Shown one piece after another: positions 7,771 through 17,047 of a stretch of 45,667 bases of DNA. Numbering within the stretch: the stretch's first letter is position 1; every line of letters starts with the position of its first letter. Made by a program: the position numbers and the translations under genes. This DNA comes from Croceimicrobium sp965658965. Its GTDB lineage: Bacteria > Bacteroidota > Bacteroidia > Flavobacteriales > Schleiferiaceae. The notes beneath the pieces are model-generated. The model saw nothing but the letters and a program-made list of their open reading frames with translations. It was not told the origin of the DNA and ran no database searches. Location: the NCBI GenBank assembly GCA_965658965.1, contig CBFHVV010000018.1, forward strand, positions 1 to 45,667, in the 5' to 3' direction.

Positions 7771-10700
7771 ATGAAAAAAAGCTACCTTCTTTTAAGCCTC
7801 TTTTTACTCCTCAGCTCTTTTCCCTATCAGGAAATAAAAGCCCAAGAGGCTGCCATCGATGCTACTTACTTAAGTTCTATGCAATGGCGCAATATAGGTC
7901 CCTTCCGGGGCGGCAGATCTTCTGCTGTTACTGGGGTAGAAGGCAAAGCCAATCTCTTTTATTTTGGCGGTGCTGGTGGAGGAGTGTGGCGTACTACCGA
8001 TGCGGGTAATAGCTGGGAAAATATTTCTGATGGCTTTTTTGGCGGCAGCATTGGGGCGGTTTCGGTTAGTCCTTCTAATTCTAATATCATCTATGTAGGC
8101 CAAGGTGAAGAAACCGTGCGTGGGAATGTTAGCTCGGGCTCAGGCATGTGGAAGAGCTTAGATGCGGGAAAAACATGGCAACACATTGGTCTTAAGGCCA
8201 GTAAACATATTAGCCGTATTCGTATACACCCAGAAAATTCGGATATTGTTTACGCTGCCGTGATGGGAAATCTTTACCAAGATACCGAAGAAAGAGGTGT
8301 TTATAAAAGCACTGATGGTGGAAAAAGCTGGACCCGAGTTTTATTTAGTGATGCCAGCAGCGGCGCAGTAGATCTTATCTTCGATCCCAGTAATCCACGC
8401 ACTCTTTATGCCTCTACCTGGACTATTAGGCGCACGCCTTATTCACTTTCTAGTGGCGGGGCCGGTTCTAAACTATGGAAAAGTACCGATGAAGGTGCTA
8501 CTTGGGAAGAACTGAGCGCGAAGAATGGATTCCCGCAAGGTTTGTTAGGAATAATAGGTATTGCTGTTTCCCCTGCCAATCCCAACCGCGTTTGGGCCAT
8601 GGTAGAAAATGAACCAGATGGAGGCCTCTACCGCAGTGAGGATGGTGGCGCATCTTGGCGTAAGCTAAATAAGAAAAGAGCCCTAAGACAAAGAGCTTGG
8701 TATTATACTCGAATTTATGCGCATCCTACTGATGCTGATCAATTGTATGTGATGAATGTGCGCTACCATCATTCCAAAGATGGCGGGAAAACTTTCTCTA
8801 AATACAGTGCTCCGCACGGCGACCACCACGATTTATGGATTGACCCATCTGCCCCCGAGCGCATGATTATTGGCGATGACGGAGGTGCACAAATTACCTT
8901 TGATTCCGGCCAAAACTGGACTACTTATTACAATCAGCCTACCGCCCAATTTTATCGGCTAACAACCGACGATAGCTTTCCTTTTCGCATTTATGGAGCC
9001 CAGCAGGATAATAGCTCCATTCGCATTAAACATCGCAGTGATGGCGGTTTTATTACCGAAAAGGACTGGGAAAGGACCGCTGGTGGTGAAGCGGGCCACC
9101 ATGCAATTTATCCCTTAAACAATGATATAGTTTTCGGAGGGGAATATGGGGGATTCATGGCGCGTCTCAACCATAAAACTAATCAGCGACAAGCGACCCA
9201 TGTATGGCCCAATAATCCCTTAGGGCACGGCGTGGAAAATATGAAGTATCGCTTTCAATGGAATTATCCGCTCTTCTTTTCCCAACACAATCCACAGGTA
9301 CTTTACAGCTTTAGCAATCATGTGCACCGCAGCACCGATCTGGGTAAAACTTGGGAAACAATTAGTCCCGATTTAACCACCAACGATACCAGTAAACAAG
9401 GCCCCAGTGGTGGCCCAATTACCAAAGACAATACCGCGGTTGAGTATTATTGCACCATTTTCGCTGCTGCAGAATCGCCATTAGACGATCAAATTTTATG
9501 GACAGGCAGTGACGATGGCAAAGTTCACATCTCGCGCGACGGCGCCAAAACCTGGCAAGATGTAAGCCCCAAAGGCTTGAAAGAGTTTAGTCAAATTAAT
9601 AGCATGGAGGCTGATCCTTTTAATGCTGGCGGTTTATACCTGGCTGCTACAAGGTACAAATGGGGCGACTTTGAACCCTACTTATTTTATAGTGAAAATT
9701 ACGGCAAAAGCTGGAAAAGAATCGACGAAGGCATTAATCCTGAGCATTTTACCAGAGTAATTCGCTGCGACCCCAATCACCCGGGTTTATTATTCGCGGG
9801 TACAGAAAATGGTCTATACCTTTCGGTAGATGCGGGAAAAAACTGGCAAGACTTTCAAATGAATTTACCTATTACACCTATTACAGATTTGGCCGTAAAA
9901 GACCGCCATTTAATTGCGGCTACACAAGGAAGAGGCTTTTGGATTCTAGATGATCTTTCCCCGCTTTATGAAATGGATAAGGGCTTTAGCAGTGAAGCCC
10001 ATCTTTATCAACCCAAGCCCAGCTACCTGATGCAAAGCTATTACGGTGGGAAGTCTAAAACTGCAGGCGAGAATCATCCCAATGGGGTAATTATCAATTA
10101 CTATTTGGAGTCTGTGGATACCGCTAAAGAAAAGTACTCCTTAAATTTTTACGATAGCGCTAGAGATTTGGTGCGAAGTTTTAGTTCAGACTCCGAAAGT
10201 AAAAGCAATCGCTGGATTCCGCAGGCGGGTGGTCAACGATTTATTTGGAATATGCGAGAAGCGGGCTTTGAACCAGTTGAAGGAATGATCCTTTGGTATG
10301 TGCTGCGAGAAGGCGCTTATGCTCTACCTGGCCAATACCGGGTAGAAATGCTTATTGGTGATAAAAGCTTGGAACAAAGTTTTGAGATTGTCCTTGATCC
10401 TCGCGTAAGTGCCGATGAGCTTGGCTTAGAGCAACAACACGAATACCTAGAGGAAATAAAATTGGGCATGGCCAAAATGAATGAGGTAATAGTAGAAATT
10501 CGCGCCGTGCGTAAAGATCTAAATTTGCTCGCAGGCAGATGCACAGACTCTACGCTTCTAGCAACTATTAGAGATTATCTCCAACAAGGAAAAGAGATTG
10601 AAGAAGTGCTTCACCAAACTAAAAGTCGTAGCCCGCAAGATCCTTTAAACTACCCCATTCGCCTTAATAACAAATATGGCCATTTGGGTGCTTTAGCTTC

Positions 10701-10866
10701 CATTGGCTTTAATGACCCTACCGCCAGCATGTACGCGGTTAAAGAAGAGCTAGAATTAGAAATTAAGCAGCAAATTAATGCCTGGAAAGCTCAAAAAGAA
10801 GAGCTAAAAACTTTGAATGAAAAACTCCTTGAAAGTGATGTCAGCTTAATTAAGTGGGAGGAATAA
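7771..10866 (+). CDS. Secreted BNR/sortilin-like beta-propeller protein (annotated as glycosyl hydrolase in relatives)
   Basis: A 1031-residue protein with signal peptide MKKSYLLLSLFLLLSSFPYQEIKAQ. It carries about ten Asp-box motifs of the form S/T-x-D-x-G-x-x-W: TTDAGNSW, SLDAGKTW, STDGGKSW, STDEGATW, SEDGGASW, STDLGKTW, SRDGAKTW and SVDAGKNW among them. These mark BNR/VPS10 (sortilin-like) propellers, probably two of them across residues 30-740. The last 150 residues are charged and helical (EYLEEIKLGMAKMNEVIVEI...). Relatives are often called glycosyl hydrolase or sortilin-like, but no catalytic residues can be assigned, so enzymatic activity is unproven. There is no T9SS sorting domain, so a periplasmic location is more likely than the cell surface. 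A terminator follows. Confidence 0.85.
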   Translation: MKKSYLLLSLFLLLSSFPYQEIKAQEAAIDATYLSSMQWRNIGPFRGGRSSAVTGVEGKANLFYFGGAGGGVWRTTDAGNSWENISDGFFGGSIGAVSVSPSNSNIIYVGQGEETVRGNVSSGSGMWKSLDAGKTWQHIGLKASKHISRIRIHPENSDIVYAAVMGNLYQDTEERGVYKSTDGGKSWTRVLFSDASSGAVDLIFDPSNPRTLYASTWTIRRTPYSLSSGGAGSKLWKSTDEGATWEELSAKNGFPQGLLGIIGIAVSPANPNRVWAMVENEPDGGLYRSEDGGASWRKLNKKRALRQRAWYYTRIYAHPTDADQLYVMNVRYHHSKDGGKTFSKYSAPHGDHHDLWIDPSAPERMIIGDDGGAQITFDSGQNWTTYYNQPTAQFYRLTTDDSFPFRIYGAQQDNSSIRIKHRSDGGFITEKDWERTAGGEAGHHAIYPLNNDIVFGGEYGGFMARLNHKTNQRQATHVWPNNPLGHGVENMKYRFQWNYPLFFSQHNPQVLYSFSNHVHRSTDLGKTWETISPDLTTNDTSKQGPSGGPITKDNTAVEYYCTIFAAAESPLDDQILWTGSDDGKVHISRDGAKTWQDVSPKGLKEFSQINSMEADPFNAGGLYLAATRYKWGDFEPYLFYSENYGKSWKRIDEGINPEHFTRVIRCDPNHPGLLFAGTENGLYLSVDAGKNWQDFQMNLPITPITDLAVKDRHLIAATQGRGFWILDDLSPLYEMDKGFSSEAHLYQPKPSYLMQSYYGGKSKTAGENHPNGVIINYYLESVDTAKEKYSLNFYDSARDLVRSFSSDSESKSNRWIPQAGGQRFIWNMREAGFEPVEGMILWYVLREGAYALPGQYRVEMLIGDKSLEQSFEIVLDPRVSADELGLEQQHEYLEEIKLGMAKMNEVIVEIRAVRKDLNLLAGRCTDSTLLATIRDYLQQGKEIEEVLHQTKSRSPQDPLNYPIRLNNKYGHLGALASIGFNDPTASMYAVKEELELEIKQQINAWKAQKEELKTLNEKLLESDVSLIKWEE

Positions 10867-10891
10867 TTGAATTTTACTGCCAAAGCTTTTT

Positions 10892-10921
10892 AAAGCTGCC
10901 TTTTCGGGCAGCTTTTTTTTT
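10892..10921 (+). terminator. Intrinsic terminator after the BNR-repeat protein
   Basis: AAAGCTGCC (10892-10900) pairs with GGCAGCTTT (10907-10915), with a 6-nt loop and a run of Ts to 10921. Confidence 0.9.
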
Positions 10922-11202
10922 ACTGGTTTATAGCTACTAAAGCCGATTTTAGTGTAATTCCAATATAATTAGATATGGTACTAAAACTGTACACTACACA
11001 ACTCCCCCTTTGTTTTAAATAATCTGATCAGTCTTGCTGGTTGAGCCCTGCAATAACTAATACAAAAAACTCCTATTGCTAAGCAGAAAAAATATCCAGG
11101 CCCAAAACCTTAAAAGCACTTCATTAAATAGCCCCATTCTAAGCTGCGATTCTCTCGGAAATAGCACTATTTTTAAGACCTTTGTTTTAAACAGTTCCAT
11201 AT
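10922..11202. other. Leader/intergenic region before the methylmalonyl-CoA mutase operon
   Basis: No reading frame or known riboswitch is visible. A weak promoter box GACCTTTG (one mismatch to TAnnTTTG's leading TA) lies at 11177-11184, 18 bp before the mutA ATG. No cobalamin riboswitch core could be found although the operon encodes a B12 enzyme. Confidence 0.4.
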
Positions 11203-12591
11203 ATGGCCGAATCTAACCTTTTCTCCGAATTTCCGTCGCACAGCGAAAGCGACTGGCAGGCGAAAATTGAAAAAGACTTAAAAGGCAAAGCCTTTAGTGA
11301 TTTACTAAAAACGGATGCTAATGGCAATACTATCCGTCCAATTTACACTGCGGAAAGCCTAGATTTAAAAGACCAACCTTTAAAGGAACATCCCAAATGG
11401 GATATCGTACACGAAATTTGTGTATCAGATGAAAAGTCTGCAAATGCCGAAGCTTTAAACTTTTTAAATCGTGGTGCCACTTCGCTTATATTTTATCTAC
11501 AAGGCCAAGAGAATTTAGGTTTATTACTTAAGGATATTGAAATTCAGTACATCTGTTTAAACCTCGTTTTAGAAAAGGGATTAGAGGAAATTTCGCAACA
11601 ATTAGTAGATTTAATAAAAGATCGCGGCCTTGAAGAAGCCGAGCTAGAAGGCAGTATTAATTTCGATCCTTTGGAAAATCTTCTGAGACAAGGAAACTGG
11701 TTTCAATCGCAAGAAGAAGATTTCTCCCAGCTAAAAAGCCTACAAGCCAGAAAATTTGCAGGCCTCCGCAGTATATGCCTTAATGTTAATCATGCCGAAA
11801 ACGCCGGTGCCAATCATGCTCAGCAATTGGGTTTAGCCTTAGCTATGGCCTACGAATACATACACCAACTCGATTTAAAAACGAGTCGAGGATTTTGGGT
11901 GAATTTTGCCATTGGCTCCGATTACTTTGCAGAGATTTCTAAAATTCGAGCCTTCCGAAGAATTTGGCAGCAAATGCAAAAAGAACTGGGCATGGAAAGC
12001 ACCGAAGTGCGCATCTACGCCGAAACCAGCCAACGCAATAAAACCAAATTTGACCGATATAATAATCTCATCCGCAGCACTGCCGAAGCAATGGCCGCTG
12101 TAATTGGAGGCGCCACCGAGGTAAATGTGAAAGAATTCGACCTCAACTATCAAGAGCCTGAATTTTTTAGTAAGCGTCTTGCTCTTAATCAGCTTTCCAT
12201 TTTACAACATGAAAGCTATTTCCATCAAGTGCGCGATATGGGGAGAGGTGCTTATTTTATAGAATCGCTAACCGAAAGTCTCGCTCAAAAAGCTTGGGAT
12301 TTTTTTAAAGAGATCGAAGCTCAAGGCGGATATCTAGAGTCTTTAAAAAACGGTTTCGTACAAAAAGCCATCTCTGCGCAAGCAGAAAAACAACAAGCCG
12401 CTTTTGATAAAGGCGACTTAATTTTAGTAGGTGCCAATAAATACTTTAATACCCAGGAGCAAGGCAATTTCATTGCTAATTCCGCATCTAGCGAAAGCGA
12501 TAAAAAAAGTAGTACTTGGACGGAAGCACTACCAGCGCGCCGATTGAGTGAGCAGCTAGAAGACCAACAAATTAGCCAAATACAAAATTAA
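11203..12591 (+). CDS. mutA: Methylmalonyl-CoA mutase, small subunit
   Basis: The 462-residue product resembles the barrel part of the large subunit: LNVNHAENAGANHAQQLGLALAMAYEYI, FWVNFAIGSDYFAEISKIRAFRRIWQQM and STAEAMAAVIGGATEVNVKEFD match the TIM-barrel region of methylmalonyl-CoA mutases. It is shorter than actinobacterial small subunits (over 600 residues) because it ends after the barrel and lacks the C-terminal B12-like domain, as in other Flavobacteriia. With MutB it forms the mutase that interconverts succinyl-CoA and (R)-methylmalonyl-CoA in propionate and branched-chain amino acid/odd-chain fatty acid metabolism. The small subunit is structural. It is first in an operon; mutB begins 4 bp after its stop. 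Confidence 0.92.
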   Translation: MAESNLFSEFPSHSESDWQAKIEKDLKGKAFSDLLKTDANGNTIRPIYTAESLDLKDQPLKEHPKWDIVHEICVSDEKSANAEALNFLNRGATSLIFYLQGQENLGLLLKDIEIQYICLNLVLEKGLEEISQQLVDLIKDRGLEEAELEGSINFDPLENLLRQGNWFQSQEEDFSQLKSLQARKFAGLRSICLNVNHAENAGANHAQQLGLALAMAYEYIHQLDLKTSRGFWVNFAIGSDYFAEISKIRAFRRIWQQMQKELGMESTEVRIYAETSQRNKTKFDRYNNLIRSTAEAMAAVIGGATEVNVKEFDLNYQEPEFFSKRLALNQLSILQHESYFHQVRDMGRGAYFIESLTESLAQKAWDFFKEIEAQGGYLESLKNGFVQKAISAQAEKQQAAFDKGDLILVGANKYFNTQEQGNFIANSASSESDKKSSTWTEALPARRLSEQLEDQQISQIQN

Positions 12592-12595
12592 GACT

Positions 12596-14725
12596 ATGCC
12601 ACGCTTTAACTTTTCAGATAAATATCAAGGAGCAGAGGCCAAAGCCGTAGCAGCAGAAAATAGGCACTTTTGGCAATCGCCGGAAGGTTTAAAAATACCG
12701 AGCTTATTTAATTTCAAGGACTTAGAAAAAGTCAAACATTTGAAATTTGTAGCAGGACTGCCACCTTATTTACGCGGACCATATAGCAGCATGTATGCTA
12801 TTCGTCCGTGGACCATCCGTCAATATGCGGGTTTTAGTACCGCCGAAGAATCCAATGCTTTTTACCGCAGAAATTTAGCGGCCGGGCAAAAAGGGCTCTC
12901 CGTTGCCTTTGATTTAGCCACGCACCGCGGTTACGACTCTGATCACGAGCGTGTTTTTGGCGACGTTGGCAAAGCAGGGGTAGCTATTGATACTGTGGAA
13001 GATATGAAAGTCCTCTTTGATCAGATTCCGCTGGATAAAATGTCTGTGTCCATGACTATGAACGGGGCTGTTATTCCTATCATGGCCTTTTTTATTGTGG
13101 CTGCCGAAGAACAAGGAGTTAGTCCAGAACAACTTTCGGGCACCATTCAAAATGATATTCTAAAAGAATTCATGGTGCGTAATACTTATATCTATCCGCC
13201 CCTACCTTCGATGCGTATTATTGCGGATATTTTTGAATATAGCTCTCAAAAAATGCCTCGCTTTAATAGTATATCTATTAGTGGCTATCACATGCACGAG
13301 GCAGGCGCTACTGCAGATATTGAATTAGCCTATACCCTAGCCGACGGCCTAGAGTACATCCGTACTGGCTTACAGGCAGGACTCGCCATCGATGATTTTG
13401 CCCCACGTCTCTCCTTTTTCTGGGGTATTGGCATGAATCATTTTATGGAAATTGCCAAGATGCGCGCGGCCAGGATGCTTTGGGCAAAAATTGTCAAGCA
13501 ATTTAATCCCACTAATCCGAAATCAATGGCGCTGCGTACGCACAGTCAAACCTCGGGTTACAGCCTTACGGAGCAAGATCCTTTTAATAATGTGGCGCGC
13601 ACTACCATTGAGGCCATGGCCGCTGCTTTTGGCGGCACCCAGAGTTTGCACACAAATTCTTTAGACGAAGCCATTGCTCTACCTACTGATTTCTCAGCCC
13701 GAATTGCTCGTAATACGCAATTAATCTTACAAGATGAACTAGGAATAAATCGCAGTGCCGACCCTTGGGGAGGCGCTTGGTACGTGGAGTATTTAACCAA
13801 TCAGATTGCCGATAAAGCATGGGCACTTATTGAAGAAGTAGAAGAACTGGGCGGAATGGCAAAGGCCATAGAAACTGGTTTACCCAAGATGCGTATTGAG
13901 GAAGCAGCGGCAAAGAAACAGGCACGTATCGACTCTGGAAAAGAGATTGTAGTAGGCGTAAATGCTTACCGCAATGAAAAGGATGAAGCCATGGAATTAC
14001 TGGAAGTTGATAATGCCGAAGTGCGCCGTCAGCAAATTGCGAGCATTGAGAAAATAAAAAAAGAAAGAAATGCAGCCGAAGTTGCCAGTAAATTAAAAGC
14101 TTTGGAAGAAGGCGCTGCGGCAGAAGGGAACCTTTTAGCGCTAGCTATTGAGGCCGCTAGAGAACGCGCTACCTTGGGAGAAATCAGCACGGCCTTAGAA
14201 AATGTTTTTGGCCGCTATACCGCAACCATTCGTTCTATTTCTGGAGTTTATAGTAAAGAGATGAAACAAGATCAAAAGTTTGGTACCGCTCAGGCATTGG
14301 CCGATCAATTTGAAGAACTTGAAGGTCGTCGCCCACGTATAATGATTGCCAAAATGGGCCAAGATGGTCATGATCGTGGTGCCAAAGTAGTCGCTACTTC
14401 CTTTGCCGACTTAGGCTTTGACGTAGATATAGGGCCACTTTTTCAAACTCCAGCGGAAGCTGCTAAACAAGCGGTGGAAAACGACGTTCATATTTTAGGG
14501 GTTTCTTCACTCGCTGCTGGTCACAAAACCTTGGTACCACAGGTTATTAGTGAATTAAAAGCTCTAGGCAGAGAAGATATCATGGTAATCGCCGGTGGCG
14601 TTATTCCTCCTAATGATTACAAATTCCTTTTTGAGGCAGGTGTTATTGGAGTATTCGGACCGGGTACTGTGATTGCCGACGCGGCCGCCAAGATTTTAGA
14701 AACGATGATTGAAGAAAAAAAATAG
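12596..14725 (+). CDS. mutB: Methylmalonyl-CoA mutase, large (catalytic) subunit
   Basis: A 709-residue, full-length catalytic subunit. The N-terminal TIM barrel carries the substrate-binding region (RPWTIRQYAGFSTAEESNAFYRRNL, RTHSQTSGYSLTEQDPFNN, EAMAAAFGGTQSLHTN). The C-terminal Rossmann domain holds the base-off/His-on cobalamin motif DxHxxG (D590, H592, G595 in GQDGHDRGAKV), followed by the GVSSLAAGH and GGVIPPNDY segments. It uses adenosylcobalamin to rearrange succinyl-CoA and methylmalonyl-CoA. The short spacing to mutA and to the next gene (4 bp each) indicates translational coupling. Confidence 0.97.
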   Translation: MPRFNFSDKYQGAEAKAVAAENRHFWQSPEGLKIPSLFNFKDLEKVKHLKFVAGLPPYLRGPYSSMYAIRPWTIRQYAGFSTAEESNAFYRRNLAAGQKGLSVAFDLATHRGYDSDHERVFGDVGKAGVAIDTVEDMKVLFDQIPLDKMSVSMTMNGAVIPIMAFFIVAAEEQGVSPEQLSGTIQNDILKEFMVRNTYIYPPLPSMRIIADIFEYSSQKMPRFNSISISGYHMHEAGATADIELAYTLADGLEYIRTGLQAGLAIDDFAPRLSFFWGIGMNHFMEIAKMRAARMLWAKIVKQFNPTNPKSMALRTHSQTSGYSLTEQDPFNNVARTTIEAMAAAFGGTQSLHTNSLDEAIALPTDFSARIARNTQLILQDELGINRSADPWGGAWYVEYLTNQIADKAWALIEEVEELGGMAKAIETGLPKMRIEEAAAKKQARIDSGKEIVVGVNAYRNEKDEAMELLEVDNAEVRRQQIASIEKIKKERNAAEVASKLKALEEGAAAEGNLLALAIEAARERATLGEISTALENVFGRYTATIRSISGVYSKEMKQDQKFGTAQALADQFEELEGRRPRIMIAKMGQDGHDRGAKVVATSFADLGFDVDIGPLFQTPAEAAKQAVENDVHILGVSSLAAGHKTLVPQVISELKALGREDIMVIAGGVIPPNDYKFLFEAGVIGVFGPGTVIADAAAKILETMIEEKK

Positions 14726-14729
14726 AAAT

Positions 14730-15029
14730 ATGTTTGGGAAATTAGGAGACATGAAAGAAATTATGGGCAAATTACAAGAAGCCCAGAAAGAGTCTACCGC
14801 TATGAAAGCGCGCTTGGCACAAATTGAATTGCGTGAGGAAAACGCGGGTTTGAGCGTAGTCGTAAATGGCAATAAAGAGCTAAAAGACATCATCATCTCC
14901 GAAAACCTTATGCAGGATAATGAGGAGCTAGCAGATAAATTGGTGATTACGATTAACCGTGCCTTGCAAAAAGCACAGGAAGTGAATGACCGAGAAATGC
15001 AATCCATGGCAGCATCCATGCTTAAATAA
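14730..15029 (+). CDS. YbaB/EbfC-family DNA-binding protein
   Basis: I start the gene at ATG 14730, four bases after the mutB stop, giving 99 residues beginning MFGKLGDMKEIMGKLQEAQK. The frame is open a little further up but overlaps mutB. The pattern (helical N-terminus, then GLSVVVNGNKELKDIIISENLM, then a helix ending with NRALQKAQEVNDREMQS) is that of YbaB/EbfC, small dimeric nucleoid-associated proteins. Its place between mutB and meaB is odd, since no link between YbaB and B12 enzymes is established. Family assignment is fairly secure; function here is unknown. Confidence 0.82.
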   Translation: MFGKLGDMKEIMGKLQEAQKESTAMKARLAQIELREENAGLSVVVNGNKELKDIIISENLMQDNEELADKLVITINRALQKAQEVNDREMQSMAASMLK

Positions 15030-15034
15030 GTACC

Positions 15035-16063
15035 GTGGATTCAATTAATCCCAATTTAGGCTTTCGCAAGAAGCGAAAATTAAAAAGTATTGCCGAACTA
15101 GAAAATGGAATCCTAGCAGGCGATCGCGCCAGCTTAAGCCAGGCTTTAACTTTAGCTGAGAGTCGCCTTTCTTCCCATCGAGCGGAAGCTGAAAAATTGG
15201 TCCAAAATTGTTTAGCCTATAGCGGTCAATCCATTCGCATTGGCATTACGGGTGTACCTGGAGTAGGTAAATCTACTTTTATTGAAGCCTTCGGAGAACA
15301 CCTAATTAAAGAAGGTAAAAAAATTGCCGTTTTAGCTATTGACCCGAGCAGCACCAAAACACGTGGCAGCATTTTAGGAGATAAGACGCGCATGGAGAAA
15401 CTGTCTCAAAATCAAAATGCTTTTATTCGACCGAGCCCTGCAGCCGGCTCTTTAGGCGGCGTAGCACGTAAAACCCGAGAAGCCATCATTCTTTGTGAAG
15501 CCGCTGGCTACGACATTATTTTGGTAGAAACCGTAGGCGTAGGTCAGAGCGAAACAGCGGTAAAGAATATGGTCGATTTTTTTATGCTTTTAATGCTCCC
15601 TGGGGCGGGAGATGAGCTACAAGGCATTAAGCGCGGTATTATGGAAATGGCGGATTTACTTCTTATAAATAAGGCCGATGACCCGAAAGACCCGAAGGTG
15701 AGGCTTGCTTTGGGCGAATACAAACGTGCACTGCACCTTTTCCCACCTAATAAAAATGAGTGGATACCCGCAGTAGATAGTTGCTCTGCGCTTAAAGGAG
15801 AGGGCTTTACCAAAGTTTGGGAGCATATTGAAAAATTTGAGCGACAACAGAAATTAAAGGGCTATTTTAATACAAACCGCAGTGAACAGGCCACCTCATG
15901 GTTTGATCAACAGATAAGTGATCATCTAATGGAATACCTAGAAGGCTTGCCAAACTTTCAAGCCGTTTACCAAGAGTCGATGGATAAAATTAGGGCCCAA
16001 GATTTAGATCCAGGATTGGCCGCTCGCCATTTATTAAACGTTTGTTTAGGTGGCATAAAGTAG
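15035..16063 (+). CDS. meaB: MeaB/ArgK-type G-protein chaperone of methylmalonyl-CoA mutase
   Basis: A 342-residue GTPase starting at GTG 15035, 5 bases after the previous stop. The P-loop GVPGVGKST is at residues 73-81, followed by AIDPSSTKTRGSILGDKTRM, the switch region VETVGVGQSE and the guanine-specificity motif NKADD. The C-terminal helices (FDQQISDHLMEYL) match the dimerisation arm of MeaB. MeaB guards methylmalonyl-CoA mutase: it gates adenosylcobalamin loading and protects against inactivation. The operon with mutA and mutB supports this role over the old lysine/arginine transport ATPase label. Confidence 0.95.
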   Translation: MDSINPNLGFRKKRKLKSIAELENGILAGDRASLSQALTLAESRLSSHRAEAEKLVQNCLAYSGQSIRIGITGVPGVGKSTFIEAFGEHLIKEGKKIAVLAIDPSSTKTRGSILGDKTRMEKLSQNQNAFIRPSPAAGSLGGVARKTREAIILCEAAGYDIILVETVGVGQSETAVKNMVDFFMLLMLPGAGDELQGIKRGIMEMADLLLINKADDPKDPKVRLALGEYKRALHLFPPNKNEWIPAVDSCSALKGEGFTKVWEHIEKFERQQKLKGYFNTNRSEQATSWFDQQISDHLMEYLEGLPNFQAVYQESMDKIRAQDLDPGLAARHLLNVCLGGIK

Positions 16064-16104
16064 CCTGAGACTATTGTTTGCATAAGTTTGGAAAAAGATT
16101 AATC

Positions 16105-16812
16105 ATGCAAGCAGTAAATTTTCACAATCGCTTGGGAGGAATACTTCTAATTCTCCTATTATTTTCAATCAGTTTCAAGGTACAAGCCCAAGAAATTTCA
16201 GTCTTAAAAGCTGAGGCTAAAATAAGTCCTTTTATGATGAGTTTTAATATTCTCCCCACTCTACTAGGAGAATATGGTGGCAATGCCATTTACAGTATTA
16301 ACGAGCGCTCACAAATAGTTTTAGGTTTTAACCGCATTAATTCTGAGCAAGAGTCTGTTTTAATAGCTTCACCATTTATCAATGAAAGAACTGAAATTCT
16401 CGCTGTCTCTAACCATGGTTTTTCAATTAGCCCTGAGTATAGGTACATCATTAAACGCAGCAAAAGAAAAAATTGGTCCAACTCGTTTTTTATCGGTGCA
16501 TACTTTAAATATCAAGAATTCCTTGAAACTAATGAATCGGAATTTCATGGATTGACTGGCCTCGGTCTTCCTACTTCCGAATATGTTATGAATCATATAG
16601 TGGAATATGTAGGACGCGATGTTGGGCTCACAGTCGGTGTTAACCTTTACCATAAAAACAACCTATTCCTAAGCCTTTGGCTAGGTGGAGGAACAAAAGT
16701 GGGGGAAAGCTTTGGAAATATTTTCAATAGTAGTCCTTTCTCCAATCCATCAATCAGTTCAGGTAGAATCGCCAGCTTTCGATCTGGTTTGTCTATCGGT
16801 ATTTACCTCTAG
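16105..16812 (+). CDS. Probable outer-membrane protein of unknown function
   Basis: The start at ATG 16105 gives a 235-residue protein with signal peptide MQAVNFHNRLGGILLILLLFSISFKVQAQ; an upstream TTG (16078) would add nine residues before it. The mature part alternates polar and hydrophobic residues in short strands with turns (GGNAIYSINERSQIVLGFNRIN, GFSISPEYRYIIKR, WSNSFFIGAYFKYQEF, RDVGLTVGVNLYHKNNLFLSLWLGGGTKVG) and ends in SGLSIGIYL. This is how small outer-membrane beta-barrels look, but no family is recognised. It is 41 bp behind meaB and ends before a strong bidirectional terminator. Confidence 0.6.
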   Translation: MQAVNFHNRLGGILLILLLFSISFKVQAQEISVLKAEAKISPFMMSFNILPTLLGEYGGNAIYSINERSQIVLGFNRINSEQESVLIASPFINERTEILAVSNHGFSISPEYRYIIKRSKRKNWSNSFFIGAYFKYQEFLETNESEFHGLTGLGLPTSEYVMNHIVEYVGRDVGLTVGVNLYHKNNLFLSLWLGGGTKVGESFGNIFNSSPFSNPSISSGRIASFRSGLSIGIYL

Positions 16813-16952
16813 CTGCTCCTTGCATAAATGAAGTCACCATTGACACGAAAAACGGAGAGTGGCAATACTGTAATTTTAAGAAATGGGCTACTAAACCCTA
16901 TTTGATGGCATACAACTCCAAGGCATCGCTTAGAGCTCCGAAATCAAAAACC

Positions 16953-16987
16953 AAAAAAGGTCGTGCGTAAAACGCACGACCTTTTTT
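16953..16987. terminator. Bidirectional terminator between convergent genes
   Basis: A perfect 16-bp stem with a 3-nt loop: arms 16953-16968 and 16972-16987, A6 on one side and T6 on the other. It serves the plus-strand gene ending at 16812 and the minus-strand gene ending at 17048. Confidence 0.95.
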
Positions 16988-17047
16988 GATTCTAAGCAGA
17001 ATTGGCTATTAACCTACCAACATCTGGGCCTAGCCAGCATCAAACTT

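Noticed and set aside
10922..11202. Cobalamin riboswitch upstream of the B12-dependent mutase operon
   Set aside because: No B12-box or conserved core could be found in the 280-bp leader.
14696..15019. Minus-strand frame of 107 codons opposite the YbaB-family gene
   Set aside because: The plus-strand frame has a recognisable family and operon spacing; the antisense frame is Ser/Cys-rich shadow.
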